Part shown: piece by piece, positions 43,646 through 53,026 of the stretch | Layout: the number at the start of each line of letters is the position of its first letter | How positions within the stretch are numbered: position 1 is the stretch's first letter | DNA from: Saprospiraceae bacterium | GTDB taxonomy: Bacteria; Bacteroidota; Bacteroidia; Chitinophagales; Saprospiraceae | Assembly (NCBI GenBank): GCA_021604865.1 | Contig: BQJU01000035.1 | Coordinates: 1 to 64,000 of the forward strand | Length of the DNA: 64,000 bases | Reading direction: 5' to 3' | Notes under the pieces: model-generated | What the model was told of the DNA's origin: nothing | Databases searched by the model: none | What the model saw: the letters and a program-made list of their open reading frames with translations, nothing else | Program-made: the position numbers and the translations under genes

Positions 43646-44815
43646 ATGCATTGCCAAAAAGACAAATTCAATCTACCTGAAGACATCAGCTATATAAATG
43701 GAGCCTATATGTCTCCCCAAATGAAAGTTGTTGAGGCTGCCGGGCTAGAAATGCTGCGCACACAAAACCTGCCTCACCTGATCACAACAGCCGATTTTTT
43801 TCATCCTGTCGATCAACTTAAACAAGCTTTTGCCCGACTGATTCATACCAACGAATGGGAAAGAATTGCCCTTGTCCCTTCTGTTTCCTATGGAATAGGC
43901 AATGTGGCGAATAATATATCCTTAAAACCCAAGGAAAAAATCATCTTGTTGCATGAACAATTTCCGAGTAATGTTTATCCCTGGATTCAATTAGCTGAAA
44001 AATCCAAGGCCAAGATTGAGACCATTCAACCACCTGAAAACTTTGCAGATAGAGGACGGATTTGGAATGAACGTATCCTGGAAGCCATTGATGATTCGAC
44101 GGCAGTAGTGGCCATGGCTCACGTGCATTGGACGGATGGCACTAAATTTGACCTGAAAGCCATTCGCGAGAAAACCAGACAGCATGGTGCTTTATTGGTT
44201 ATTGACGGAACCCAGTCGGTGGGTGCTATGCCTTTTAACGTCAATGAATTGAAACCAGACGCCCTGGTATGTGCCGGGTATAAGTGGCTGATGGGGCCTT
44301 ACTCGCTTGGGCTGGCCTATTATGGTGCCCAATTTGATGGGGGAAGGCCGATAGAAGAACATTGGTTGAACCGGCTCAACAGTGAAGATTTTTCCGGTTT
44401 GGTAGACTATCAGCCGAATTATCGGCTTAATGCAAACCGGTTTGGTGTAGGAGAGCAAAGCAACTTTATATTGGTACCCATGTTATTGGCAGCAATCGAA
44501 CAACTTTTAGAATGGAGCCCTGAAAACATTCAGCAGTATTGTCATAAAATATCAAAGGATACGATTATAGCCTTAAAAGCACTAGGTTTAAAAATGGAGG
44601 ACCCCGAATTTCACGGCCATCACCTTCTTGGCGTACAACTCACTGATGCGTTTGATCTGGCTAGCCTAAAACTACAATTTTCTAAAGAAAAGGTCCTGAT
44701 TTCCTATCGAGGAAAGGCCATTAGAATGTCACCCAACGTATATAATGATGAGGGTGATTTTGAAAAGTTATTGAGGTGTTTTAAAATGGCAAAAAAGGTT
44801 GATACAATGGGTTAG
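43646..44815 (+). CDS. PLP-dependent class V aminotransferase-fold enzyme
   Basis: The 389-residue enzyme shows the class V (NifS/kynureninase-like) fold. VVAMAHVHWTDGTKFDL and LLVIDGTQSVGAMPF supply the PLP ring contacts, and the Schiff-base Lys lies in CAGYKWLMGPYSLGL. Unlike cysteine desulfurases, no active-site Cys loop is apparent near the C-terminus, so it is probably an aminotransferase or lyase acting on an unknown amino acid. It is transcribed divergently from a cupin gene only about 30 bases away. It stands alone on the plus strand. Confidence 0.85.
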   Translation: MHCQKDKFNLPEDISYINGAYMSPQMKVVEAAGLEMLRTQNLPHLITTADFFHPVDQLKQAFARLIHTNEWERIALVPSVSYGIGNVANNISLKPKEKIILLHEQFPSNVYPWIQLAEKSKAKIETIQPPENFADRGRIWNERILEAIDDSTAVVAMAHVHWTDGTKFDLKAIREKTRQHGALLVIDGTQSVGAMPFNVNELKPDALVCAGYKWLMGPYSLGLAYYGAQFDGGRPIEEHWLNRLNSEDFSGLVDYQPNYRLNANRFGVGEQSNFILVPMLLAAIEQLLEWSPENIQQYCHKISKDTIIALKALGLKMEDPEFHGHHLLGVQLTDAFDLASLKLQFSKEKVLISYRGKAIRMSPNVYNDEGDFEKLLRCFKMAKKVDTMG

Positions 44816-45019
44816 TCTAACGTCATACTTCACAGGAATCAGGTTGGATAAAAAACAAAATGTACCCCAATATTCTATTCCATAATTCAACATTTTTGTA
44901 GCCATAATGCATTCAATTTATTATCCTGTAAACATTTTGGTGTAATTTTATTAATGTTTTGCTTTCGATTCTGATGGATTGTCGATAAATTTAGGTTTTT
45001 ATAAAATAACCTGTTGATT

Positions 45020-47392
45020 ATGAATATGGTAAAAAGAACACTGTTGACCCTATGTGTTATGTTGGTGGCCTTTTCTGTATTTGGCCAGTTCAATTCATTG
45101 ATGAGAAAGGCCAATACTCAGTATGATCTGCACGCCTTCAATTTGGCAATTCCTACCTATAAGGAGGCATTGGATAAGCGGCCGGATAGTGGTGAAGCAT
45201 TGAGCAAGTTGGCTGATTGTTATCGGCATTTGAATCAAATGGAAGACGCAGCAATGATATATGCTCAGGCTGTAAGGATGAAAGATATTGACAAAATCCA
45301 TATTCTCAACTATGGCCAGGTATTAAAGTCTTTGGGGCGTTATGAAGAGGCCAAACAATTCTTTTTATTATATGCCAGAGATGAAAATGCAATGGTTGGT
45401 AATCATTACGCTCAAAGTACAGACTTTGCCAGGTCACAGCTGGGGGTCAACTCCTCCTATACTATAACAAATGAATTTATCAATACCTCTGCTTCAGATT
45501 TTGGCGCTGCTTTTTATGGAAAACAGCAGGCCATTTATTCTTCCGCCCGGACCGATATTCAGCGGTCTAGCGCCAATTGGAGTGGCAAGGCTAAAAATCA
45601 ATTGTTTTTGGCCAATATCGGTGGGTCGACCTATCTAGAATCACCGGTCTTCTTGAAAAGCAGCAATAAAAACGAATTCGATGAGGGACCACTGACCTTT
45701 TCGCCGGATGGGCGCACAGTGGTGTTTACCAAAAATAATTTTGTTGATGGTACCCGCCAAATTCCATCAAGTGGACTCGATCTCAAAATTTTTATGGCTC
45801 AGGTAAGTCAAAATGGCGACTGGATAGATATACGACCATTTCCATTTAATGGAACGGGCTATTCTACAGGATATCCAGCATTTTCACCGGATGGCACTGC
45901 TCTTTATTTTGCTTCCGACCAGCCGGGTGGATTTGGTGGTTTTGATTTGTATGTGACCAAATGGACGGGTAATTCCTGGACTACACTAGAAAACCTTGGA
46001 CCTGTTGTCAATTCTCCAGGTAATGAGATTACGCCTTATTATGATGGTAATATGTTATACTTTGCTTCTGACTGGCACCAGGGACTAGGTGGTTTTGATT
46101 GTTTCCGGGCTGAGGCAACCAATGAACGCTGGACGCGCATTTTTCACCTGGGCAATGCTGTCAACTCTTCCTATGACGACTATGGATTCATTTATGACAC
46201 TTTTAGAAATATAGGTTACTTGACTTCCAACCGGCTCAATGGCCGGGGCAATGAAGACATATACCGGGTGCAACGCTCAGCAGATTATATCGTCCTGCAT
46301 ATCAAAAATGCAAGTGATGGCAGCCCGGTTCCCAATGCAATAGTCGACTTTTCAAATTGTGGAGAAGGTGTTTACCAATCGGATGTGCAGGGTAATTACA
46401 GCTTCCAGGCCATTCAGGGCCTCAATTGTAATTTATTGATTCGCAAGGAGGGTTTTGCCAGCAGTACGGTACAAATTTCTACAATCGGACTTAACAACAA
46501 TCGAGAATATAATATCCAATTGACTCGAATGAGTGAGGCTTATGCCGGAAAAATATTGAGTTATACCGATCGTTTTCCATTAGATGGTGTACAAATTACA
46601 GCTACTAATCAGGCCACCAACAATTCCATGCAGGCGGTTACAGATACAGAAGGCAACTATTTTCTTTCGCTTAGCCCTTATGCTACCTATGTATTACGGT
46701 TGTCCAGAGTTGGATTTAAAGACCTGAATGTCACAGTGCGTACCGAGGATGGTTTGGATCGGTCTATTCTGGGTGTTATTTCTCTGATACCTTCTAATTC
46801 AAATGTCGGTGTTGTTGAACCTCCTTTTAATGGGGGAGGAAATGAACCCGACGGACCGGTGCGACCACAGGAGGAAATTGGTAGTGGATATGCTGTACAG
46901 GTTGCAGCTATCAGCTCTCCTAATCTGGATGCTTTTGGTAATCTGGAGGATTTGGGTAGTGTGTATTATAAAGAGCAGAATTCTCGCTATAAAATCCGCT
47001 TAGGGGTTTTCACTGATCGGGCAGATGCTGATCGTGTTTTGCGTACTGCGAAGTCAAGAGGATATCCCGGTGCTTTTATTGTCAAAGAAGAAGGTGGAAC
47101 AACTGGTGTTAAAGGGGTTGACCAATCAAGTAGTAATAACATCAGTAATTCAACAGGGCGTTATAAAGTGCAACTAGGCGCCTATAGCAACGTCAAATAT
47201 TTTAATCCTTCGCAAGTGGAAGATTTAGGATTTATTGAGGAGCGTCAAAAAGGAAAATTAACCGTGAAATACCTGGGAGGATTTGATTCCCTTAATGAGG
47301 CACAGGTCGCTTTGCGTAGTGCTAAGTCAGGCGGTTTTCCTGATGCTTTTGTTGTCGTTGAGGAAAATGGTGTGCTGAAGCCGGTGAGGTAG
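45020..47392 (+). CDS. TPR-PD40 envelope protein with two C-terminal SPOR domains (PorE-like layout)
   Basis: This exported 790-residue protein has a signal peptide (1-23, ending VFGQ). TPR-like helices (about 30-140) are followed by PD40/WD40-type strands (about 170-430: LTFSPDGRTVVFTKN, PAFSPDGTALYFASD), two carboxypeptidase-regulatory-like domains (about 430-600), a Pro/Gly-rich linker and two SPOR domains (about 625-690 and 710-785: YAVQVAAISS, YKVQLGAYSN). In the T9SS protein PorE the same order ends in OmpA, which binds peptidoglycan; SPOR binds denuded glycan strands, so this may be an analogous anchor. The ATG at 45020 is preferred to a TTG at 45014. Confidence 0.85.
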   Translation: MNMVKRTLLTLCVMLVAFSVFGQFNSLMRKANTQYDLHAFNLAIPTYKEALDKRPDSGEALSKLADCYRHLNQMEDAAMIYAQAVRMKDIDKIHILNYGQVLKSLGRYEEAKQFFLLYARDENAMVGNHYAQSTDFARSQLGVNSSYTITNEFINTSASDFGAAFYGKQQAIYSSARTDIQRSSANWSGKAKNQLFLANIGGSTYLESPVFLKSSNKNEFDEGPLTFSPDGRTVVFTKNNFVDGTRQIPSSGLDLKIFMAQVSQNGDWIDIRPFPFNGTGYSTGYPAFSPDGTALYFASDQPGGFGGFDLYVTKWTGNSWTTLENLGPVVNSPGNEITPYYDGNMLYFASDWHQGLGGFDCFRAEATNERWTRIFHLGNAVNSSYDDYGFIYDTFRNIGYLTSNRLNGRGNEDIYRVQRSADYIVLHIKNASDGSPVPNAIVDFSNCGEGVYQSDVQGNYSFQAIQGLNCNLLIRKEGFASSTVQISTIGLNNNREYNIQLTRMSEAYAGKILSYTDRFPLDGVQITATNQATNNSMQAVTDTEGNYFLSLSPYATYVLRLSRVGFKDLNVTVRTEDGLDRSILGVISLIPSNSNVGVVEPPFNGGGNEPDGPVRPQEEIGSGYAVQVAAISSPNLDAFGNLEDLGSVYYKEQNSRYKIRLGVFTDRADADRVLRTAKSRGYPGAFIVKEEGGTTGVKGVDQSSSNNISNSTGRYKVQLGAYSNVKYFNPSQVEDLGFIEERQKGKLTVKYLGGFDSLNEAQVALRSAKSGGFPDAFVVVEENGVLKPVR

Positions 47393-47425
47393 ATTTTTGT
47401 ACAACAACTCTATTTTTAAAAATAA

Positions 47426-47459
47426 AGAACCGGAATTGAAGTGCTTCGATTCCGGTTCT
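47426..47459. terminator. bidirectional terminator between convergent genes
   Basis: AGAACCGGAAT (47426-47436) pairs exactly with ATTCCGGTTCT (47449-47459), and the inner bases extend the stem. On the minus strand it is followed by TTTATTTTT; the plus side is less T-rich. Confidence 0.75.
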
Positions 47460-47491
47460 CTGATTTTGGATGAGGTATCCAGTTGAGTTTC

Positions 47492-47586
47492 CAGTTAAAA
47501 TTGGTAGGTATGGTGGTATAAGAAACTACCAATTAAAATTGGTAGGTACGGTGGTAAAGAAACTACCAATTAAAATTGGTAGGTAC
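47492..47586. repeat. tandem repeat of a 37-38-base hairpin unit, 2.5 copies
   Basis: Units start at 47492, 47530 and 47567; the last is partial and ends at the alanine dehydrogenase stop. Each reads (A/G)TTAAAATTGGTAGGTA... and ends in AAACTAC. AATTGGTAG and CTACCAATT are exact complements, so successive units can fold as alternative hairpins. Confidence 0.85.
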
Positions 47587-48698
47587 TACAGTACCGTATT
47601 TACATCCGTTAAAGTCAGGTCAAATGCTTCGGCTACGCCTTTGTAAACCACTTTGCCATTCACTACATTCAAACCCAGCTTTAAAGGCAGGTTGTCCTTA
47701 CAGGCTTTTTTCCAGCCTTTACTTGCCAATTGGATGGCATAGGGTAGGGTAGCATTGGTCAATGCAATGGTAGAAGTATAGGGTACCGCACCAGGCATAT
47801 TGGCTACACAGTAATGTACTACATCGTCGATGATGAAGGTTGGATCGGCATGTGTGGTAGGTTTACAGGTCTCGATACACCCTCCCTGATCCACAGCTAC
47901 GTCAACCAATACCGTGCCAGGCTGCATTTCTTTGAGCATATCGCGGGTAATCAGATTGGGTGCTTTGGCACCTGGAATCAACACTGCGCCTACGATCAGA
48001 TCATGATCCTTGATATATTGACGGATATTGTACTCATTTGAAATGACGGTGTTTACATTGGCCGGCATCACATCAGCAAGATAGCGAAGACGGGAAAGGC
48101 TAATGTCCATGATGGTTACCTGAGCACCAAGACCAGCTGCCATTTTTGCTGCCTGTGTACCAACCACGCCACCTCCTAGAACAAGTACTTTACCTGGTGC
48201 TACACCTGGTACGCCGCCAAGCAGAATGCCACGACCCTGCATCGGTTTTTCCAGATATTTGGCCCCTTCCTGAACAGCCATACGGCCAGCTACTTCAGAC
48301 ATGGGAATCAGCAATGGCAAGCTACGATCCGGCATTTCTACGGTTTCATAAGCCAAACAAACAGCATTGCTCTTGATCATGGCGTGGGTCAAAGGTTCGT
48401 AGGAAGCAAAGTGGAAATAGGTAAACAAAAGCTGATCGGCCTTGATCAAGTCATATTCTGGCTCGATGGGCTCTTTCACCTTGATGATCATTTCGGCCTT
48501 GTCGTAAGTAGCCTCAATGGTCGGTAATATTTTAGCTCCTGCTGTTTTGTAGTCGTCATCTGCAAAACCACTGCCTTCACCAGCTGTTGCCTGAATGTAT
48601 ACTTCATGCCCTCGCTTGGTAAGTTCCAGGGCCCCGGCAGGGGTTAATGCAACACGATTCTCGTTGTTTTTTATTTCCTTAGGTACGCCAATAATCAT
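47586..48698 (-). CDS. ald: alanine dehydrogenase
   Basis: The 370-residue enzyme interconverts L-alanine and pyruvate with NAD and ammonia. It begins [20 protein letters not shown] with the substrate-binding Arg and Lys, and has the [13 protein letters not shown] region, [20 protein letters not shown] as the Rossmann NAD-binding motif, and [19 protein letters not shown]. Length matches the family exactly, so the ATG at 48698 is used and the upstream frame is ignored. A TATTTTTG box and palindrome at 48731-48748 lie about 35-50 bases upstream of the ATG. The stop overlaps a tandem hairpin repeat. Confidence 0.96.
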   Translation of the reverse strand: MIIGVPKEIKNNENRVALTPAGALELTKRGHEVYIQATAGEGSGFADDDYKTAGAKILPTIEATYDKAEMIIKVKEPIEPEYDLIKADQLLFTYFHFASYEPLTHAMIKSNAVCLAYETVEMPDRSLPLLIPMSEVAGRMAVQEGAKYLEKPMQGRGILLGGVPGVAPGKVLVLGGGVVGTQAAKMAAGLGAQVTIMDISLSRLRYLADVMPANVNTVISNEYNIRQYIKDHDLIVGAVLIPGAKAPNLITRDMLKEMQPGTVLVDVAVDQGGCIETCKPTTHADPTFIIDDVVHYCVANMPGAVPYTSTIALTNATLPYAIQLASKGWKKACKDNLPLKLGLNVVNGKVVYKGVAEAFDLTLTDVNTVL

Positions 48699-48730
48699 GA
48701 TGGAATAGTTAAATTTGATTAGGATAAAAA

Positions 48731-48748
48731 TTTTGCGTCGCAAAAATA
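48731..48748 (-). promoter_or_regulatory. ald -7 box overlapped by a palindrome
   Basis: On the minus strand TATTTTTG (48748 to 48741) matches TAnnTTTG. The perfect palindrome TTTTGCG-t-CGCAAAA (48731-48745) overlaps it and the expected start site, as an operator would. No good -33 TTG is visible. Confidence 0.5.
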
Positions 48749-48867
48749 GGAAAGAAAGTGCATTATTTCTAAAAGTTTGAAAGATTGAGATGCATTGGAA
48801 GGATAGGACGACAAGATTGAGGAAATTATTGAAGCAAACAAGTGTAAATAGTATAAACAAACATCAG

Positions 48868-51672
48868 ATGAAGCCAATCATTCAGTGCCTAATACTACTA
48901 CTGCTTTCAGCCTGTAATTCAGAAAATAATCAACAAGACAATACCTTATGGATCATATCCGCACCTGCGGGAAGTGAATTCACAAAAATTGATAAAAATG
49001 GCACAACTGTCATTCCCAATGGCCGATTTATTACGCCTGCGGGAAAAAGTATCACCACTGCACCTCATCCCTATGGATTGACGCTGAGTCCGGATGGGCA
49101 GGTTGCGGTTACGGCTAATTCCGGGACCAGTCCTCTGTCTATTACCATAATCCGTGATTTGTTGTCAGAGAAACCTGATGTGCAACAAGTTCCTCCCGGG
49201 CCATCAACGGATAAAGGCGTCCTCGCTTCCGTATTTATGGGACTGGCCATTTCTCCTGATAATAAGACCATTTATGTGGCTGGCGGGCAAGAGAACAAGA
49301 TTTATTTATTTGCGGTAGATTCCGGCGAAAAAACGGATAGTATTGACTGTTCTTATCTTTCAAAAGAGGTAGATTATACTCATGGCTATATAGGTGATCT
49401 TAAATTGTCGAAAGACGGGAAAACGCTCTATGCGGTGGATCAAATCGGTTTCAGAGTGGTCATTATAGATACGGAGAGTAGGGCACTGAAACACTCCATT
49501 CCCGTAGGGCGGTATCCATTTGGACTCTGTTTGTCTCCAGATGAAAAAAAGGCTTATGTTGCCAATGTAGGCATGTTTGAATATGGCTTAATAAAAGAAG
49601 GATCAGCGGATTCTTCGAAGGTGAAACCCATCGGCTATCCTGCTACTGCTTTTGGATCAAAAGAGATGAGAGAGGGCATCCAGAATGATACCTTATCTGT
49701 TCCAGCATTAGGCGACCCAAATGCCATTGAAGCCTTTTCCGTCTTTGCTATAAATCTTGAAGATGCGGAAAACCCCAAAGTAATGGCCAAGATAAAAACA
49801 GGACATCTTGTTGGGGCCTTGGTCGAAGATATTCCGGCCGTTGGCGGTTCCAGTCCAAATTCGATTGTAGCAACAGAGGAATATGTATTTGTCAGCAATG
49901 GCAACAATGACAACCTTTCTGTTATTTCTATGGAAAAAGATACCGTTGTACACACCATCTACCTAAAGCCTGAGCAACGGCTGCGGCAATTCAGGGGTGT
50001 TATTCCCTTTGGTTTAGCATTAAGCCCGGATCAAAAACGGGTTTATGTTGCGGAATCAGGAATTAATGCCATTGCGGTGATCAATGTTTCCGATTTAAAA
50101 GTTGTGGGACATATACCAACGGGCTGGTTTCCATCAAAAGTGGAGGTGAGTAAGGATGGCAAATACCTGATCATTGCCAATGCCAAAGGTTACGGTAGTG
50201 GCCCAAATGGAGGTGCAGCCTTTGAGGTGGGCGAAGAAGGCAGTTACATCGGTTCTTTGATGAAAGGAACGGTACAAATTGTCGCGATCCCCAATGATGA
50301 ACAGCTTGCTGAGATGACTCAACAGGTTATTGCCAATAACTTCCATTTTGCCAAAGCCAATGACCCTGTTTTTGAAAAAAGAACAGAAAATCCGATTCCA
50401 TTATACCCCGGAGAGAAAGAAAGTCCGATTAAACATATTGTATTTATCTCGAAAGAGAATAGAACTTATGATGAAGTTTTTGGACAAATCAAACAAGGAG
50501 ATGGCGATTCAACTATAGCTCGTTATGGTAGTGGGGCCTCCTTTACAAATTGGGAAAAAACGGACTCCTTAGCTCATGTTACTGTCATGCCCAACCATTT
50601 GGAATTGGCTAGACAATTTGCCATTTCCGACAACTTCTATGTAGATGCTGATGTATCGGCTGATGGTCACCGCTGGTTGGTCAATACTTACCCGAATGAG
50701 TGGTGTGAAACGTCTACCGCAGCCAGTTATGGAGGCAATCGTAATTACCGGGAAGGTTCAAAGGCTCCCGGTGTTTTTGCGATGAACGGTGCTGCCGGAG
50801 CTATTTATCCCGAAGATTATAATGAAGCTGGTTCAATGTGGGATCACCTGGAGCGTCATGATGCTAGCTTTTACAATTTTGGGTTTAGCATTATGTTTGA
50901 ACCGGCGCTTTATAAGGCAGAATACAAATACACCGGCATCCATCAGTATATTAACTACCCTATGCCACAGCCACTTTTTGAGCGCACTTCCAAAAAATTT
51001 CCCACCTATAATATGGCCATTCCTGATCAATTCAGGGTAGATCAATTTATAAAAGAATTTGATGAAAAATGGATTTCGGGGCCAGATACAATGCCTCAAC
51101 TTTTAACGGTAATCCTGCCAAATGACCACGGCGCAGGTGATCGCCCGGAGGCGGGATACCCATTTCGCGAAAGCTATATGGCTGATAATGACCTGGCCGT
51201 GGGCCGGATTGTGGAATACCTTTCGCGGACCCCTTATTGGGAGAATATGTTGATTGTGATTACCGAAGATGATGCCCAAAATGGAGTAGATCACATCGAC
51301 GCCCATCGCAGTATTTTGATGTTAATTTCTCCGTGGGTAAAAAGAGATTATGTGAGTCACGTGCATTATAGTTTTGGGAGCCTGTTCAAATCCTTCTGGA
51401 ATATCATGGGCCTGCCTTATTTGAATCAATATGATGCGGGGGCTACTGATCTGGCGGACTTTTTTACCACCACACCTGACTACAAACCATACGATGCATT
51501 ATCCGTTGATGCAAGAATATTCAACCCTCAAAAGGCCCTTGATCCTTTTGATGAAAAATTTGATTGGAAGGCGGTTCAACAATCTCCGAAAATTGACAAT
51601 GTCGAGGATATGCTTCGGGAAAGCAAGGAACAGGATAAAGATAGATTGGAGAATCGGGAGAAGAAGGAATAA
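48868..51672 (+). CDS. YncE-type beta-propeller / phosphoesterase lipoprotein
   Basis: This 934-residue lipoprotein (leader ending LLSAC) joins two modules. Residues about 30-480 form a YncE-like seven-bladed propeller (PYGLTLSPDGQVAVTAN, PFGLCLSPDEKKAYVAN, PFGLALSPDQKRVYVAE). Residues about 525-850 are a phosphoesterase/alkaline phosphatase-like domain (HIVFISKENRTYDEVFG, FYVDADVSADGHRWLVN, ILPNDHGAGDRP, VITEDDAQNGVDHIDAHRS). The Asp/His ligands fit a two-metal site. The pair is a common bifunctional family in Bacteroidota with unknown substrate, perhaps a phosphorylated lipid or polymer. The ATG at 48868 starts the lipoprotein signal. Confidence 0.88.
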   Translation: MKPIIQCLILLLLSACNSENNQQDNTLWIISAPAGSEFTKIDKNGTTVIPNGRFITPAGKSITTAPHPYGLTLSPDGQVAVTANSGTSPLSITIIRDLLSEKPDVQQVPPGPSTDKGVLASVFMGLAISPDNKTIYVAGGQENKIYLFAVDSGEKTDSIDCSYLSKEVDYTHGYIGDLKLSKDGKTLYAVDQIGFRVVIIDTESRALKHSIPVGRYPFGLCLSPDEKKAYVANVGMFEYGLIKEGSADSSKVKPIGYPATAFGSKEMREGIQNDTLSVPALGDPNAIEAFSVFAINLEDAENPKVMAKIKTGHLVGALVEDIPAVGGSSPNSIVATEEYVFVSNGNNDNLSVISMEKDTVVHTIYLKPEQRLRQFRGVIPFGLALSPDQKRVYVAESGINAIAVINVSDLKVVGHIPTGWFPSKVEVSKDGKYLIIANAKGYGSGPNGGAAFEVGEEGSYIGSLMKGTVQIVAIPNDEQLAEMTQQVIANNFHFAKANDPVFEKRTENPIPLYPGEKESPIKHIVFISKENRTYDEVFGQIKQGDGDSTIARYGSGASFTNWEKTDSLAHVTVMPNHLELARQFAISDNFYVDADVSADGHRWLVNTYPNEWCETSTAASYGGNRNYREGSKAPGVFAMNGAAGAIYPEDYNEAGSMWDHLERHDASFYNFGFSIMFEPALYKAEYKYTGIHQYINYPMPQPLFERTSKKFPTYNMAIPDQFRVDQFIKEFDEKWISGPDTMPQLLTVILPNDHGAGDRPEAGYPFRESYMADNDLAVGRIVEYLSRTPYWENMLIVITEDDAQNGVDHIDAHRSILMLISPWVKRDYVSHVHYSFGSLFKSFWNIMGLPYLNQYDAGATDLADFFTTTPDYKPYDALSVDARIFNPQKALDPFDEKFDWKAVQQSPKIDNVEDMLRESKEQDKDRLENREKKE

Positions 51673-51697
51673 GGGGAATTACTCTCCAACTATTGCC

Positions 51698-51705
51698 TAT
51701 CTTTG
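51698..51705 (+). promoter_or_regulatory. TAnnTTTG box directly before the helicase start
   Basis: TATCTTTG ends four bases before the ATG at 51710. If it is a -7 element, the transcript would start at or just after the ATG, so this would be a leaderless mRNA. No TTG is found at the ideal -33 spacing, so the promoter is weakly supported. Confidence 0.4.
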
Positions 51706-51709
51706 CAAA

Positions 51710-53020
51710 ATGTCAAAAGCAATAAAAAATCAAAAGAAGATACTGAATAAGTTGGACATTGAGCAGCTCAATGCCATGCAGGAGGCCGCTCAATTTGCCA
51801 TTCATTCCAATTCAGAAATCGTATTGCTTTCTCCTACCGGAACTGGAAAAACACTAGCTTTTCTGTTGCCAATAATCGCAGAATTGGATCCGGATTGTGC
51901 GGAAGTTCAGGTGCTGATCTTGGTGCCATCCAGAGAATTGGCCATTCAGATTGAACAAGTTACCCGGGAAATGGGGGCCGGATATAAAACCAATGCAGTA
52001 TATGGAGGACGCGCCTTTTCAAAAGACAAAATTGAGTTGAAACACCGACCGGCTATACTGATTGGTACACCAGGTAGGATTGCGGCTCATCTGAGAAGGG
52101 AAACCATTTCAACGGACCATATTAAAACCCTGGTGCTGGATGAATTTGACAAATCACTAGAGGTGGGTTTTGAAGAGGAAATGAGTGAAATTGTTGCTGC
52201 TTTGCCCGAGGTCAACAAAAAGATATTGACTTCTGCTACACAATCCGTTGATATTCCGGAATTTGTAGGTTTACAAGATCCAACTTATATCGATTACCTG
52301 GATGAAGGCATTGATCAGCTAAAGGTCAAAATGATTCTTTCTCCTTCAAAGGATAAACTGGAAACCTTGGTTGATGCGCTTTGCCACCTGGGCAATCAAC
52401 CGGGCATTATCTTTTGCAATTTTAAAGATAGTATCCAACGAGTGAGTGATTTTCTTACCGAAAACAAGATCGCTCACGGCTGCTTTTTTGGTGGTATGGA
52501 ACAACAAGACCGGGAAAGAGCCCTGATTAAATTCCGCAATGGCACTCATCAATTAATCATTGCCACGGACCTTGCCGCCCGAGGAATCGACATTCCGGAG
52601 TTGAAATTTATCATCCACTATCACTTACCACCCAGAAGCCAGGAATTTACCCATAGGAATGGAAGAACGGCTCGGATGAATAATGAAGGAACCGCCTATA
52701 TTTTGAAATGGACACTTGAAAATTTGCCGGATTTTATCCAGAATCCGGAAATTGAAGAGATACAACCGGCAAGTCTACCGGCACCTTCCATTTGGAAAAC
52801 CTTATTTATTTCAGGAGGGAGAAAGGATAAAATATCTAAAGGAGATATTGCCGGATTGTTTTTTAAACAGGGTAACCTTAACAAAGACGAGCTAGGCGTC
52901 ATTGAACTCAAGCAGGATTGTGCTTTTGTGGCGGTGCATGCCTCAAAAGTTGATCAGCTTGTTCGGGCGGTTGACAATAGCCGGTTGAAGAAAAAGAAGG
53001 TTCGGGTAACTGTAATTTAA
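51710..53020 (+). CDS. DEAD-box RNA helicase with DbpA-like C-terminus
   Basis: The 436-residue helicase has motif I SPTGTGKT, motif Ia PSRELA, motif II in the variant form DEFD (LVLDEFDKSLE), motif III SAT, ARGIDIPELKFIIHY and HRNGRTARM as motif VI. The C-terminal 70 residues (FISGGRKDKISKGDIAGLFF and a KVRVTVI end) match the DbpA RNA-binding domain, which targets 23S rRNA hairpin 92 in E. coli. A role in 50S ribosome assembly is likely. The DEFD variant of DEAD occurs in Bacteroidota homologues. The ATG at 51710 is the family start; the upstream in-frame sequence overlaps the previous gene and is not used. Confidence 0.88.
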   Translation: MSKAIKNQKKILNKLDIEQLNAMQEAAQFAIHSNSEIVLLSPTGTGKTLAFLLPIIAELDPDCAEVQVLILVPSRELAIQIEQVTREMGAGYKTNAVYGGRAFSKDKIELKHRPAILIGTPGRIAAHLRRETISTDHIKTLVLDEFDKSLEVGFEEEMSEIVAALPEVNKKILTSATQSVDIPEFVGLQDPTYIDYLDEGIDQLKVKMILSPSKDKLETLVDALCHLGNQPGIIFCNFKDSIQRVSDFLTENKIAHGCFFGGMEQQDRERALIKFRNGTHQLIIATDLAARGIDIPELKFIIHYHLPPRSQEFTHRNGRTARMNNEGTAYILKWTLENLPDFIQNPEIEEIQPASLPAPSIWKTLFISGGRKDKISKGDIAGLFFKQGNLNKDELGVIELKQDCAFVAVHASKVDQLVRAVDNSRLKKKKVRVTVI

Positions 53021-53026
53021 TCCGCC

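Noticed and set aside
47492-47586. Possible CRISPR array
   Set aside because: The units are contiguous with no unique spacers, and no cas gene is nearby; this is a tandem hairpin repeat.
48699-48860. 54-residue N-terminal extension of alanine dehydrogenase
   Set aside because: The family starts at the ATG at 48698, and the extension would cover the promoter box and palindrome.
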